This document shows, in pieces, positions 24,545-32,226 of a stretch of 35,778 nt of DNA. Both the position numbers and the translations under genes were made by a program. The notes under the pieces were generated by a model. That model saw only the letters and a program-made list of their open reading frames with translations. It did no database searches and was not told the origin of the DNA. Numbering within the stretch: position 1 is the first letter of the stretch; each line of letters opens with the position of its first letter. The DNA is from Hymenobacter psychrotolerans DSM 18569 (GTDB lineage Bacteria; Bacteroidota; Bacteroidia; Cytophagales; Hymenobacteraceae): contig NZ_FRAS01000031.1 of the NCBI RefSeq assembly GCF_900142395.1, positions 1-35,778 of the forward strand. Direction: 5' to 3'.

Positions 24545-25339
24545 TTAGCGGGCCGTATAGTATTTGCGGGCTTCCGGCAGCTCCCGCTGAATATCGGCGA
24601 TGCGCGTGCCGCTGGAAGGGTGAGTGGAGAGGAACTCCGGCGGCGCGGCCTGCCCCTCGCGCGCGTCCATGCGCTGCCAGAAAGCAATGGCGTTGTCGGG
24701 GTTGTAGCCGGCCATAGCCATGAAAATCAGCCCCAGGTGGTCGGCTTCCGACTCCTGGCTGCGGCCGTATTTGAGCAGCCCCAGCTGTGAACCTGCGCCT
24801 ACTACCTGCAGAAACACGCTTTGCGTGGCCGTGGGGTTTTGTCCGGCCGAGGCCGAAAGCACGCCGCCCAGGCCCTGTGCCGCCATCTGCTGGCTCATGC
24901 GCTCCGAGCTGTGCTTGGCTACGGCGTGCGCAATTTCGTGGCCCATTACCACGGCCAGGCCTTCTTCGTCCTGCGTGATGGGCAGAATGCCGCTGTACAC
25001 GGCCACTTTGCCGCCGGGCATACACCAGGCGTTTTCCTGCTTGTCGTCAATCAGGTTGAACTCCCAGGCATAGCCTTCGAGCTGCGCCTGCGCGTTTTGC
25101 TGGCGGAAGTAGGTTTCCACGGCCTGCTGAATGCGCTGGCCCACGCGCTTCACCATTGCCGCCTGCGCGCCGCTGCTCACCACCCGGCTGGAAGCCAGCA
25201 CTTTCTGGTATTCGGTGGCGGCCATCGTGTTCATTTCCGCGTCGGAGACGAGGCTGAGCTGGCGGCGGCCCGTAATCGGAACCGTGGAGCAGGCGGCGGC
25301 CACGAACAGGCAGCTGGCCAGAGCAAATTTTCTGATCAT
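24545..25339 (-). CDS. M48-family metalloprotease lipoprotein (BepA/LoiP-like)
   Basis: A 264-residue zinc protease. The signal MIRKFALASCLFVAAAC gives Cys17 as the lipid site. Zinc ligands are His134 and His138 in GHEIAH, with Glu135 as catalytic base, and Glu198 in QESEADHLG as third ligand. The Met-Pro-Gly-Gly segment CMPGGKVAVYSGIL is characteristic of this branch. The end, FLSTHPSSGTRIADI, closes the active site. The family works in outer-membrane protein quality control in other bacteria; that role here is inferred. It lacks the TPR domain of E. coli BepA, and so is closer in size to LoiP/YcaL. The hypothetical lipoprotein and small ORF lie downstream on the same strand. Confidence 0.92.
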   Translation of the reverse strand: MIRKFALASCLFVAAACSTVPITGRRQLSLVSDAEMNTMAATEYQKVLASSRVVSSGAQAAMVKRVGQRIQQAVETYFRQQNAQAQLEGYAWEFNLIDDKQENAWCMPGGKVAVYSGILPITQDEEGLAVVMGHEIAHAVAKHSSERMSQQMAAQGLGGVLSASAGQNPTATQSVFLQVVGAGSQLGLLKYGRSQESEADHLGLIFMAMAGYNPDNAIAFWQRMDAREGQAAPPEFLSTHPSSGTRIADIQRELPEARKYYTAR

Positions 25340-25506
25340 CGGGAACGGGAGTTTGGGGAAAATGGAAGCTGCCGCGCCGGAAAGGCGTCGGGGCAGAAGG
25401 CTCTTCTATACGTCGGAGGGCAGGCAAAATGTTTGCTCAACCCTGCGTGCTGCGCTGCGTACCCGTTTTTTTCCGCCGTTGCAGGTTGGCCGGCGCGAAT
25501 TACGCC

Positions 25507-25514
25507 TATTTTTG
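25507..25514 (+). promoter_or_regulatory. Candidate -7 promoter box for the FAH-family gene
   Basis: TATTTTTG matches TAnnTTTG. A TTGG at 25486-25489 with 17 bases between could be a weak -33 element. It lies about 90 bases before the start at 25602. Confidence 0.4.
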
Positions 25515-25601
25515 AGTGCGCGGCGGGCTGACTTCCCAACTAAGGCTCCCAACCGTTCAGCCTGCCCGCCGCCCCAGACTCCACGCCCCTCACGCCGCTC
25601 C

Positions 25602-26216
25602 ATGAAAATCCTGTGCATTGGCCGCAACTACGCCGAACATATTGCTGAACTCCAGAACGAAACGCCCGACGCGCCCGTCATTTTTGCCAAGCCCGACACG
25701 GCCCTGCTGCAGCGCAACCAGCCGTTCTTCATCCCCGATTTCTCGCAGGACATTCACCACGAAATAGAGCTGGTGCTGCGCATCTGCCGCAACGGCAAAA
25801 ACATCGAGGAGAAGTTTGCGCCTACTTATTTCGACGCCATCGGGCTGGGCATCGACTTCACGGCCCGCGACCTGCAAAGCAAGCTCAAAAGTAAGGGCCT
25901 GCCCTGGGAGCTGGCCAAAGGCTTCGACGGCTCAGCCCCGTTGTCGCAGGATTTCCTGCCCGTTGCGGACTTCCCGGACCTGAAAAACATCAACTTTCGG
26001 CTGGAAGTGAACGGCGAGGTGCGCCAGCAGGGCAACTCCGGCCTGATGCTGCACGACTTCAGCAACATCATCAGCTACATTTCGCGGTTCATCACCCTTA
26101 AAATGGGCGACCTTATCTTCACGGGTACGCCCAGCGGCGTGGGCCCGGTGAAGCTCGGCGACCAGCTGACCGGCTACATCGAAGACCTGCAACTGCTGAA
26201 TCTGGCCGTTAAATAG
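25602..26216 (+). CDS. Fumarylacetoacetate hydrolase (FAH) family protein
   Basis: A 204-residue single-domain FAH protein from the ATG at 25602. The same frame is open to 25131, but the added residues overlap the M48 gene and have no family match. MKILCIGRNYAEHIAEL opens the domain. Metal ligands are Glu54 and Glu56 in HHEIELVLR and Asp85 in GIDFTARD. LMLHDFSNIISYISRFITL and IFTGTPSGVGPVKLGD are the conserved closing blocks. The small FAH type usually acts as acylpyruvate hydrolase or oxaloacetate decarboxylase/tautomerase; which one cannot be told here. No signal peptide; cytoplasmic. The next gene, M23, starts 184 bases on. Confidence 0.9.
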   Translation: MKILCIGRNYAEHIAELQNETPDAPVIFAKPDTALLQRNQPFFIPDFSQDIHHEIELVLRICRNGKNIEEKFAPTYFDAIGLGIDFTARDLQSKLKSKGLPWELAKGFDGSAPLSQDFLPVADFPDLKNINFRLEVNGEVRQQGNSGLMLHDFSNIISYISRFITLKMGDLIFTGTPSGVGPVKLGDQLTGYIEDLQLLNLAVK

Positions 26217-26400
26217 CCTTTTCGGCGGCCTCCAGCCGTCTTTTTTGCGGCTTGATGTACGCTGCCCGGAGTTTGGTCGTTGCTGTTGCCACTGGCACGC
26301 GGGCCTGGCCGCGCCATTACTGCAGGGCGTTTGCCGGCGCTGCCACCTTTTTTCCGGCCGGTGCACCCACCCAGCCGGACTTTCCTTGACTTCATTCTGA

Positions 26401-28416
26401 ATGCCCGATATTTTTTCTCTGCAGCCCCGCCGGCTTCTGAGCCTGGCGCTGCTGCCAATGCTTATCACTCTGGGGGCGCTGCCGGCTTCGTGCGGCGGCC
26501 AGGAGCCCGACACCGTTGCGCAAAAACCCGCTGCTACTCTGCCGGCGGCAGGTGCGCGGCCCGAAGTTCCCAACGGCTACTTCCTGTTTCCCATCAAGCC
26601 GGGCCAGCAGAACTACCTGGCCGGCAGCATGGGCGAGCTGCGCCCCAACCACTTCCACGGCGGCCTCGACATCAAGACCGACGGCCGCGTGGATTTGCCG
26701 GTGCACGCCGCCGCCGACGGCTACATTTCCCGCCTCAAGCAAAGCTCGTTTGGCTACGGCAACGTGCTCTATATCACGCACCCGAATGGCATGACCACGG
26801 TGTACGGCCACCTCAACCACTTTAAGGGGGCCGCCGCTGAGGAGCTGCTGCGCCAGCAATACGCCAAGCAGACCTACGAACTGGAGCTGTTCTTTGACAA
26901 GGACAAATTTCCGGTAAAGCGCGGCGAGGTGGTGGCGCTTTCGGGCAACACGGGCGGCTCGGCGGGCCCGCACCTGCACTGGGAAGTGCGCGACGCCCAG
27001 GACAACCAGCTGAACCCTCTGCAGTTCGGGGGCTTCCCCGAAATCCAGGACCACGTGCCGCCGCAGCTGCAGGCGTTTGCCGTGGAGGCGCTGGGCATTG
27101 AGGCCCGTGTGCAGGGTCGTTTCGGCAAATCGGTGTTTGTGCCCACGGCTCCGGCCCTGCCGGGTGGCGGCGGGCATGTGTGGGCCGATACCATTCCGGC
27201 TTTCGGGCAGGTGGGGCTGCTGGTGCAGGCCTTCGACCGGTTTGATGGGGTCTGGAACAAAAACGGGCTGCAGCGGGTGGAAGTGCGCGTCAACGGCCAG
27301 CCGCTCTATAAGCACGTAGTGGATGATATTCCGTTTCCGGAAGGCTCCCGCCAGATCAACCGGCACGTAGACTACGAGTGGCGCCACACGCAGGGCCGGC
27401 AGTTCGAGAAGCTGTTCGTGGACGACGGCAACGACCTTAGCATGTACAGCACCGGCCCGGGCAAAGGCCGACTGCGGGTGGAGGCCGGCAAAACCTACGC
27501 CGTGGAAATCATTCTGGCTGACTCTTACGGCAACCAGACGCCGCTGCGCTTTGTGCTGCGCGGGCAGGACCCCAGCTATTACAAAACCCGCTCGGCGCAG
27601 GTGAAAAAGCCGGCTCTGCGCTACGACATCAGCCGCAACCTGCTGGTAGCCGTAGCCACCGACCCCGACACGGCCGCTACAGGTGGGCCGCTTACGCTCT
27701 TCAAAGGCAACCGCCGCCTCACCCTGAAGCCCAGCTACACGGTGCAGAGCGAAAACACCTACCTCTACGACCTGCGCGCCGGCCTGCCCGACTCGCTGCA
27801 GTTTGGCGGCGTCACGAAGCGCTTCGACCGGCAGGCCATCATTCCATCGGGCCAGGATTTCGCCTTCAGCACCCACAACCTGCAGCTCAGCTTCTCGCCC
27901 AAAACGCTGTTCGACACGCTGTACGTGCAGACCAGCTACAAAGCCGGCACCTGGACCGTGCACCTGCCCCGCACCCCGCTCTATGAGACTCTGCGCGTCA
28001 GCCTGCGCCCCGATGCGCCCGTGGCGGACCCGCGCCGCACGGCCATCTACGGCGTAACGGCTAAGGGCGGCAAGGCTTACGTGGGAGGCAAGTGGGACGC
28101 CGCCGGCACTACCATTTCGGCCAACATCAAAACGTTCGGGCAGTTCCGCATCCTCACCGACACCATTCCGCCTTCGGGGCGGCTGCTCAGCAAAGGCCCG
28201 GGTGGCGTGGTGTTCAAAGTCGGCGACGACCTTTCGGGGCTGGCTTCCTACAAGCTGGAAGTGAACGGACAGTTTCATCTGCTGCGCTTCGAGCACAAGA
28301 ACGCCACGCTGTTTTCAGAGCGCACCGACAAGCTAGGGCCACCGTTGCGCGGCCCCGCCACGCTGCGCCTCACCGACCAGGCCGGCAACGAGAAAGTCAT
28401 CAACGTGACACTCTAA
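26401..28416 (+). CDS. M23-family peptidase, envelope-located
   Basis: A 671-residue protein. The N-terminal hydrophobic leader ends LPASCGG at residue ~31, a possible but imperfect lipobox. The LytM-like M23 domain follows: ligands His86 and Asp90 in HFHGGLD, and His191 and His193 in GPHLHWEVRD. Between them lies ADGYISRLKQSSFGYGNVLY. A loop of about 30 residues (EELLRQQYAKQTYELELFF) separates two parts of the domain. The C-terminal ~450 residues are beta-rich with no family that I can name. M23 enzymes cut peptidoglycan peptide bridges, so a role in wall remodelling at the envelope is likely. Stand-alone gene, followed by a hairpin repeat. Confidence 0.88.
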   Translation: MPDIFSLQPRRLLSLALLPMLITLGALPASCGGQEPDTVAQKPAATLPAAGARPEVPNGYFLFPIKPGQQNYLAGSMGELRPNHFHGGLDIKTDGRVDLPVHAAADGYISRLKQSSFGYGNVLYITHPNGMTTVYGHLNHFKGAAAEELLRQQYAKQTYELELFFDKDKFPVKRGEVVALSGNTGGSAGPHLHWEVRDAQDNQLNPLQFGGFPEIQDHVPPQLQAFAVEALGIEARVQGRFGKSVFVPTAPALPGGGGHVWADTIPAFGQVGLLVQAFDRFDGVWNKNGLQRVEVRVNGQPLYKHVVDDIPFPEGSRQINRHVDYEWRHTQGRQFEKLFVDDGNDLSMYSTGPGKGRLRVEAGKTYAVEIILADSYGNQTPLRFVLRGQDPSYYKTRSAQVKKPALRYDISRNLLVAVATDPDTAATGGPLTLFKGNRRLTLKPSYTVQSENTYLYDLRAGLPDSLQFGGVTKRFDRQAIIPSGQDFAFSTHNLQLSFSPKTLFDTLYVQTSYKAGTWTVHLPRTPLYETLRVSLRPDAPVADPRRTAIYGVTAKGGKAYVGGKWDAAGTTISANIKTFGQFRILTDTIPPSGRLLSKGPGGVVFKVGDDLSGLASYKLEVNGQFHLLRFEHKNATLFSERTDKLGPPLRGPATLRLTDQAGNEKVINVTL

Positions 28417-28448
28417 GCCTGGCCGGCGCGCCAGATCAAAACAAACCG

Positions 28449-28537
28449 TCATTCCGAGCGGAGCCGAAGAATCTCGCGTGCTGATGTTGCCATGGTAGTT
28501 ACCACACTAGCGAGATTCCTCGGCTCCGCTCGGAATG
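28449..28537. repeat. Long inverted intergenic repeat (27-bp arms)
   Basis: Arms at 28450-28476 and 28511-28537 begin CATTCCGAGCGGAGCCGA and pair over 27 bases with one mismatch. The left arm continues into GAATCTCGCGTGCTGATG, the same block seen near 6214 and 7053. It lies between the M23 gene and the NDH-2 terminator and fits no gene. Confidence 0.88.
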
Positions 28538-28549
28538 GAGTTCCAACAA

Positions 28550-28582
28550 AAAAGGCCTGCTTCCTGAAGAAGCGGGCCTTTT
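28550..28582. terminator. Terminator between M23 peptidase and NDH-2
   Basis: Stem AAAAGGCCTGCTTC / GAAGCGGGCCTTTT (28550-28563 and 28569-28582, one G-T pair) with loop CTGAA. The A and T runs let it work in both directions. Confidence 0.85.
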
Positions 28583-28591
28583 CTCTTACCC

Positions 28592-29932
28592 TTAATCAAC
28601 CGTTTGCAGCCGCACATATTCCTGCGCGGCCTTGTCTTCGGAGTTGACGTAGGGCTGAATGATGATGCGGGTGCCGCGCTGGTAGGTGAAGAAGCGGTAC
28701 ACCCAGTTGGCCATCACAATCAGCTTGTTGCGGAAGCCCACCAGGTAGTAGATGTGCACAAACAGCCATGCCACCCAGGCTATAAATCCGCTCAGGCTCT
28801 TCTTGCCGGGCAAATCGGCGACGGCGCGGGCACGGCCCACAATGGCCAACGAGCCTTTATCGAAGTAGCTGAAAGGCTTCCATTCGTCGCCGCGCAGCTT
28901 GCGCACCAGGTTTTTGGCCAGGTGGACGCCCTGCTGAATGGCGGGCTGCGCCACTTGCGGATGGCCTTTTGGCCATTTCTCACTCTTCATCACGGCCACG
29001 TCGCCGATGGCAAAGACGTCGGTGAAGCCCTGCACCTGGTTGAACGTGTTGACCAAGTAGCGGCCCCGCTCTACGGTTTCGGCGGGCAGGCCTTCGATGG
29101 TGGCGCCGGCAACTCCGGCAGCCCACACCAGCGTCTGGCTCCTGATTTCCTCGCCGTCCTTGAATTTCACGGTCTGCCCGTCGTAGGACTCCACGAACTT
29201 GTTGAGCTTGATGATAACGCCCAGCTTCTCCAGGTAGCCGTGCGTGTGCCGGCTCGATTCCGGCGACATGGGCGGCAGCACGCGGTCCAGCCCATCCACG
29301 AGGTAGATGTTCATTTCCCGGAAATCCATGCCCGGATAGTCGCGCGGCAGTACGTGCTGGCGCATTTCGGCCAGCGAACCGGCCAGTTCCACGCCCGTCG
29401 GACCGGCCCCGGCAATAACGATGTTGAGCAGGCTGCGGCGCGCCTCGGGGTTTTTGGTCAGGTTGGCCTGCTCGAAGCTTTGCAGCAGCTGGCTGCGCAG
29501 GTTGATGGCGTCGCTGAGGTGCTTGAGGCCGAAGGCGTTCTGCTTGATCTGCTCGTTGCCGAAGTAGTTGGACTTGGTGCCGGTGGCAATAACGAGGTAA
29601 TCGTAGGGCACGTCGCCGATGACGGTGCTGACCGTTTTGGCGGCCGGATTGATGCTGTTGACCCGCGTGAAGCGGAAGTGGAAGTCCTTATGGTCGTCGA
29701 AGAGCTTGCGGATGGGCTCGGCAATGGACTCGGGCTCCAGGCCAGCCGTGGCCACCTGGTAGAGCAACGGCCAGAAGCCGTGGTAGTTCTGCTTGCTGAG
29801 CATCACCACCTGAAACTGTTCGTCGGGCAGGTTCTTGGTCAGATTGACCGCGCCAAAGCCCCCACCGATGATAACGACGCGCGGCTTGGTCGTATCCGGG
29901 ATATTGAGCGTGAGTTGTTCGAGCTGCAGCAT
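28592..29932 (-). CDS. ndh: Type II NADH dehydrogenase (NDH-2)
   Basis: A 446-residue protein from the ATG at 29932. The frame extends 28 codons further to 30016, but the family starts at KPRVVIIGGGFGAVNLTKNL. Two dinucleotide folds are clear: FAD site IIGGGFGA (residues 21-28) and NAD(P)H site IVIAGAGPTGVELAGSL (171-187). A late block VFAIGDVA binds the flavin. The C-terminus has a hydrophobic SGFIAWVAWLFVHIYYLVGF and then NKLIVMANWVYRFFTY, which anchors it to the inner membrane. It oxidises NADH and reduces quinone without pumping protons. Divergent from the lipocalin gene. Confidence 0.92.
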   Translation of the reverse strand: MLQLEQLTLNIPDTTKPRVVIIGGGFGAVNLTKNLPDEQFQVVMLSKQNYHGFWPLLYQVATAGLEPESIAEPIRKLFDDHKDFHFRFTRVNSINPAAKTVSTVIGDVPYDYLVIATGTKSNYFGNEQIKQNAFGLKHLSDAINLRSQLLQSFEQANLTKNPEARRSLLNIVIAGAGPTGVELAGSLAEMRQHVLPRDYPGMDFREMNIYLVDGLDRVLPPMSPESSRHTHGYLEKLGVIIKLNKFVESYDGQTVKFKDGEEIRSQTLVWAAGVAGATIEGLPAETVERGRYLVNTFNQVQGFTDVFAIGDVAVMKSEKWPKGHPQVAQPAIQQGVHLAKNLVRKLRGDEWKPFSYFDKGSLAIVGRARAVADLPGKKSLSGFIAWVAWLFVHIYYLVGFRNKLIVMANWVYRFFTYQRGTRIIIQPYVNSEDKAAQEYVRLQTVD

Positions 29933-30072
29933 GAGGCGGAGAGAAATAGTATCTACCGCCTCTATACGGACGAATCCGGCAAACCGGCCAAGTCTGAAAC
30001 GGGGTTGCCGTTTCACTGTTTAGCTTGTTCCGGCGCTGCTGCGTAGAAGGAAATTCGTCTACCTCTACTCCT

Positions 30073-30648
30073 ATGCCTAACCTGCTCAAACGCCGCCGGC
30101 CGGCCCTGCTCACGTTGCTGGGGGCCGCCGTGGCTACCGGTGCTGCCGCCTACGCCTACAGCCGCCGGCAGCACGCCCCGCTGGAAACCGTGCCCCACGT
30201 AGACCTGCACAAATACATGGGCCTCTGGTATGAGGTGGCCCGGCTGCCCATCCGCTACGAAAAGGGCTGCCAGCACGTCACGGCCCAGTACAAGCTACGG
30301 CCCGATGGCAAGGTGAGCGTGCGCAATACCTGCCACAAGGATGGCCTCAACGGGCCGGCGGAGGTGGCCAACGGCACCGCCCGCGTGGTAGACACCGCCA
30401 CCAACGCCAAGCTGAAAGTGAGCTTCTTCTGGCCCTTCGAAGGCGACTACTGGGTGCTGGACCTCGACCATTCCGACTACCGATATGCCCTGGTGGGCAC
30501 GCCCAGCCGCGAAAACCTGTGGCTGCTGAGCCGCACGCCCCACATGGAGCGCAACCTGCGCGACATGCTCGTGGGCAAGGCCCGCGACCTGGGCTTCGCG
30601 GTAGATAAGCTGATTTATACGCCGCAGCCCATCGGCGGCAAGCCGTAG
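30073..30648 (+). CDS. Lipocalin family protein (Blc-like)
   Basis: A 191-residue protein from the ATG at 30073; an upstream in-frame start at 30025 adds residues unlike the family. The first 30 residues, MPNLLKRRRPALLTLLGAAV and on, form a membrane anchor or signal. The lipocalin motif is KYMGLWYEVARLP (residues 48-60; the GxW signature). Later strands include ALVGTPSRENLWLLSRTP (the TDY-like and R-motif region). No lipobox Cys, unlike E. coli Blc, so it may stay anchored by its N-terminal helix. Lipocalins of this type bind fatty acids or lysolipids; the ligand is not known here. Confidence 0.9.
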   Translation: MPNLLKRRRPALLTLLGAAVATGAAAYAYSRRQHAPLETVPHVDLHKYMGLWYEVARLPIRYEKGCQHVTAQYKLRPDGKVSVRNTCHKDGLNGPAEVANGTARVVDTATNAKLKVSFFWPFEGDYWVLDLDHSDYRYALVGTPSRENLWLLSRTPHMERNLRDMLVGKARDLGFAVDKLIYTPQPIGGKP

Positions 30649-30699
30649 GCGCTGCGCGCAGGATGTTGGCGGGGCGTTGCGCCGTGCGCACTTCCGGGC

Positions 30700-30707
30700 T
30701 ACATTTG
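30700..30707 (+). promoter_or_regulatory. Candidate promoter of the Bcp peroxiredoxin gene
   Basis: TACATTTG fits TAnnTTTG, with GTTG at 30676-30679 after a 20-base gap as a weak -33 element. The ATG is 16 bases further, so the leader is short. Confidence 0.5.
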
Positions 30708-30723
30708 CCACAAACCCCTGATT

Positions 30724-31173
30724 ATGCCCATTCCTCAAGTTGGCGAGCAGGCCCCGGCCTTCGAAGCCCCCGACCAGCACGGCACCACCCACCGCCTGCA
30801 GGACTACGCCGGCCGCAAAGTGGCCCTCTACTTCTACCCCAAAGACGACACCAGCGGCTGCACGGCCCAGGCCTGCGACCTACGCGACAATTACCAGAGC
30901 CTGCTCGGGGCCGGTATTCAGGTGCTGGGCGTGAGCATCGACAGCGAGAAGTCGCACAAGAAGTTCGCCGAGAAGTACGACCTGCCCTTCCCGCTGCTCG
31001 TGGACGAAGACAAGAAGCTGGTTGAGGCCTATGGCGTGTGGCAAGAGAAATCCATGTACGGCCGCAAATACATGGGCACCATGCGCTACACCTTCCTGAT
31101 TGACGAAACCGGCAAAATTGAGAAGGTGATAACGAAAGTCGACACCAAGAACCACGCCGCCCAGCTGCTGTAG
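30724..31173 (+). CDS. bcp: Thioredoxin-dependent peroxiredoxin (Bcp/PrxQ)
   Basis: A 149-residue PrxQ protein. Peroxidatic Cys46 lies in YPKDDTSGCTAQACDLR and the resolving Cys51 five residues later, the helix-2 arrangement of Bcp proteins. TSGCT and the later MRYTFLIDETGKIEKV block are conserved. No signal peptide. It reduces H2O2 and organic hydroperoxides with thioredoxin. It has its own promoter-like box and a strong terminator, so a single-gene unit. Confidence 0.96.
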   Translation: MPIPQVGEQAPAFEAPDQHGTTHRLQDYAGRKVALYFYPKDDTSGCTAQACDLRDNYQSLLGAGIQVLGVSIDSEKSHKKFAEKYDLPFPLLVDEDKKLVEAYGVWQEKSMYGRKYMGTMRYTFLIDETGKIEKVITKVDTKNHAAQLL

Positions 31174-31178
31174 CAGGG

Positions 31179-31219
31179 CCAGAAAAAAGCCCCGCCAAAA
31201 CGGCGGGGCTTTTTTCTGG
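31179..31219. terminator. Terminator after bcp
   Basis: Perfect 18-bp stem (31179-31196 and 31202-31219, core AAAAAAGCCCCGCC) with loop AAAAC; T6 follows the GC stem. Confidence 0.92.
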
Positions 31220-31238
31220 CACGCCCCGCCCAAGTTTC

Positions 31239-31246
31239 TACCTTTG
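31239..31246 (+). promoter_or_regulatory. Candidate -7 promoter box for the transketolase N-half
   Basis: TACCTTTG matches TAnnTTTG, 30 bases before the ATG at 31277 and just after the bcp terminator. It also argues that a more upstream ATG at 31244 lies inside the promoter and is not the start. Confidence 0.5.
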
Positions 31247-31276
31247 CTTTACTGTCACCTTTCCTTTCCGAACCTT

Positions 31277-32179
31277 ATGTCGCAGGCCACGCCTCTCGCT
31301 CCTACCTCCGAAACGCATGCTCCGTCCGCTACCAAATCGGTAGCCGAGCTGAAACAGATTGCCGCGCAGGTGCGCCGCGACATCGTGCGCATGGTGCACG
31401 CCGTAAATTCGGGCCACCCCGGTGGCTCGCTGGGCTGCACCGATTTGCTGGTGGCGCTGTATTTCAAGGTGATGAAGCACACGCCCCAGCCGTTTGATAT
31501 GGACGGCACCGGGCAGGATCTGTTTTTTCTGTCCAACGGCCACATTTCGCCGGTTTTCTACTCGGTGCTGGCCCGCTCGGGCTATTTCCCGGTGAGCGAG
31601 CTGGCCACGTTCCGCAAGCTGAACTCGCGCCTGCAGGGCCACCCCGCCACCCACGAGCACCTGCCCGGCGTGCGGGTAGCGTCCGGCTCGCTGGGCCAGG
31701 GCCTGAGCGTGGCCACCGGCGCCGCCCAGGCCAAAAAGCTGAACGGTGACGACCGCACGGTGTACGTGCTGATGGGCGACGGTGAGCTGCAGGAGGGCCA
31801 GATCTGGGAAGCCGCCCTGTACGCTCCGCACCACAAAGTCAACAACCTGATTGCCTTCGTGGACCGCAACGGCCAGCAGATTGACGGCCCTACAGAGAAA
31901 ATCGGCGGCCTCGGCGACCTGCGTGCCAAGTTTGAAGCCTTCAACTGGCAGGTGCTGGAAACTGACGGCAACGACCTGGAGAAACTGCTGGCGACCATCG
32001 AGGAAGCGCAGGGCCTGCTCAGCAACGGCCGCCCCGTAATGGTGCTCATGGATACGCAGATGGGCTACGGCGTTGATTTCATGATGGGCTCGCACAAGTG
32101 GCACGGCGTGGCCCCGAACGACGAGCAGCTGGAAAAAGCCCTGCAGCAGCTCATCGTCGATACGGCTTCCGACTACTAG
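31277..32179 (+). CDS. Transketolase, N-terminal (thiamine diphosphate-binding) subunit
   Basis: A 300-residue half-transketolase. It opens with an acidic/Thr-rich 20-residue stretch, then VRRDIVRMVHAVNSGHPGGSLG (the substrate His in SGHPGGS), GHPATHEHLPGVRVASGSLGQGL, and the ThDP/Mg motif MGDGELQEGQIWEAA (GDGE at 167-170). These equal the PP domain of full transketolase; the Pyr and C-terminal domains are in the partner at 34467-35423. Together they interconvert pentose-phosphate-pathway sugars. In many bacteria the two halves are adjacent; here two other genes lie between. The start follows a TAnnTTTG box closely. Confidence 0.93.
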   Translation: MSQATPLAPTSETHAPSATKSVAELKQIAAQVRRDIVRMVHAVNSGHPGGSLGCTDLLVALYFKVMKHTPQPFDMDGTGQDLFFLSNGHISPVFYSVLARSGYFPVSELATFRKLNSRLQGHPATHEHLPGVRVASGSLGQGLSVATGAAQAKKLNGDDRTVYVLMGDGELQEGQIWEAALYAPHHKVNNLIAFVDRNGQQIDGPTEKIGGLGDLRAKFEAFNWQVLETDGNDLEKLLATIEEAQGLLSNGRPVMVLMDTQMGYGVDFMMGSHKWHGVAPNDEQLEKALQQLIVDTASDY

Positions 32180-32226
32180 GCTTGTCAGGTGGCGTAAAAC
32201 GGGCTGCTTGGCGCAGCTTCTTTGGT

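Noticed and set aside
26392..28296. 634-codon minus-strand frame across the M23 gene
   Set aside because: Shadow frame of a GC-rich gene; the plus strand has the M23 zinc ligands and a signal peptide.
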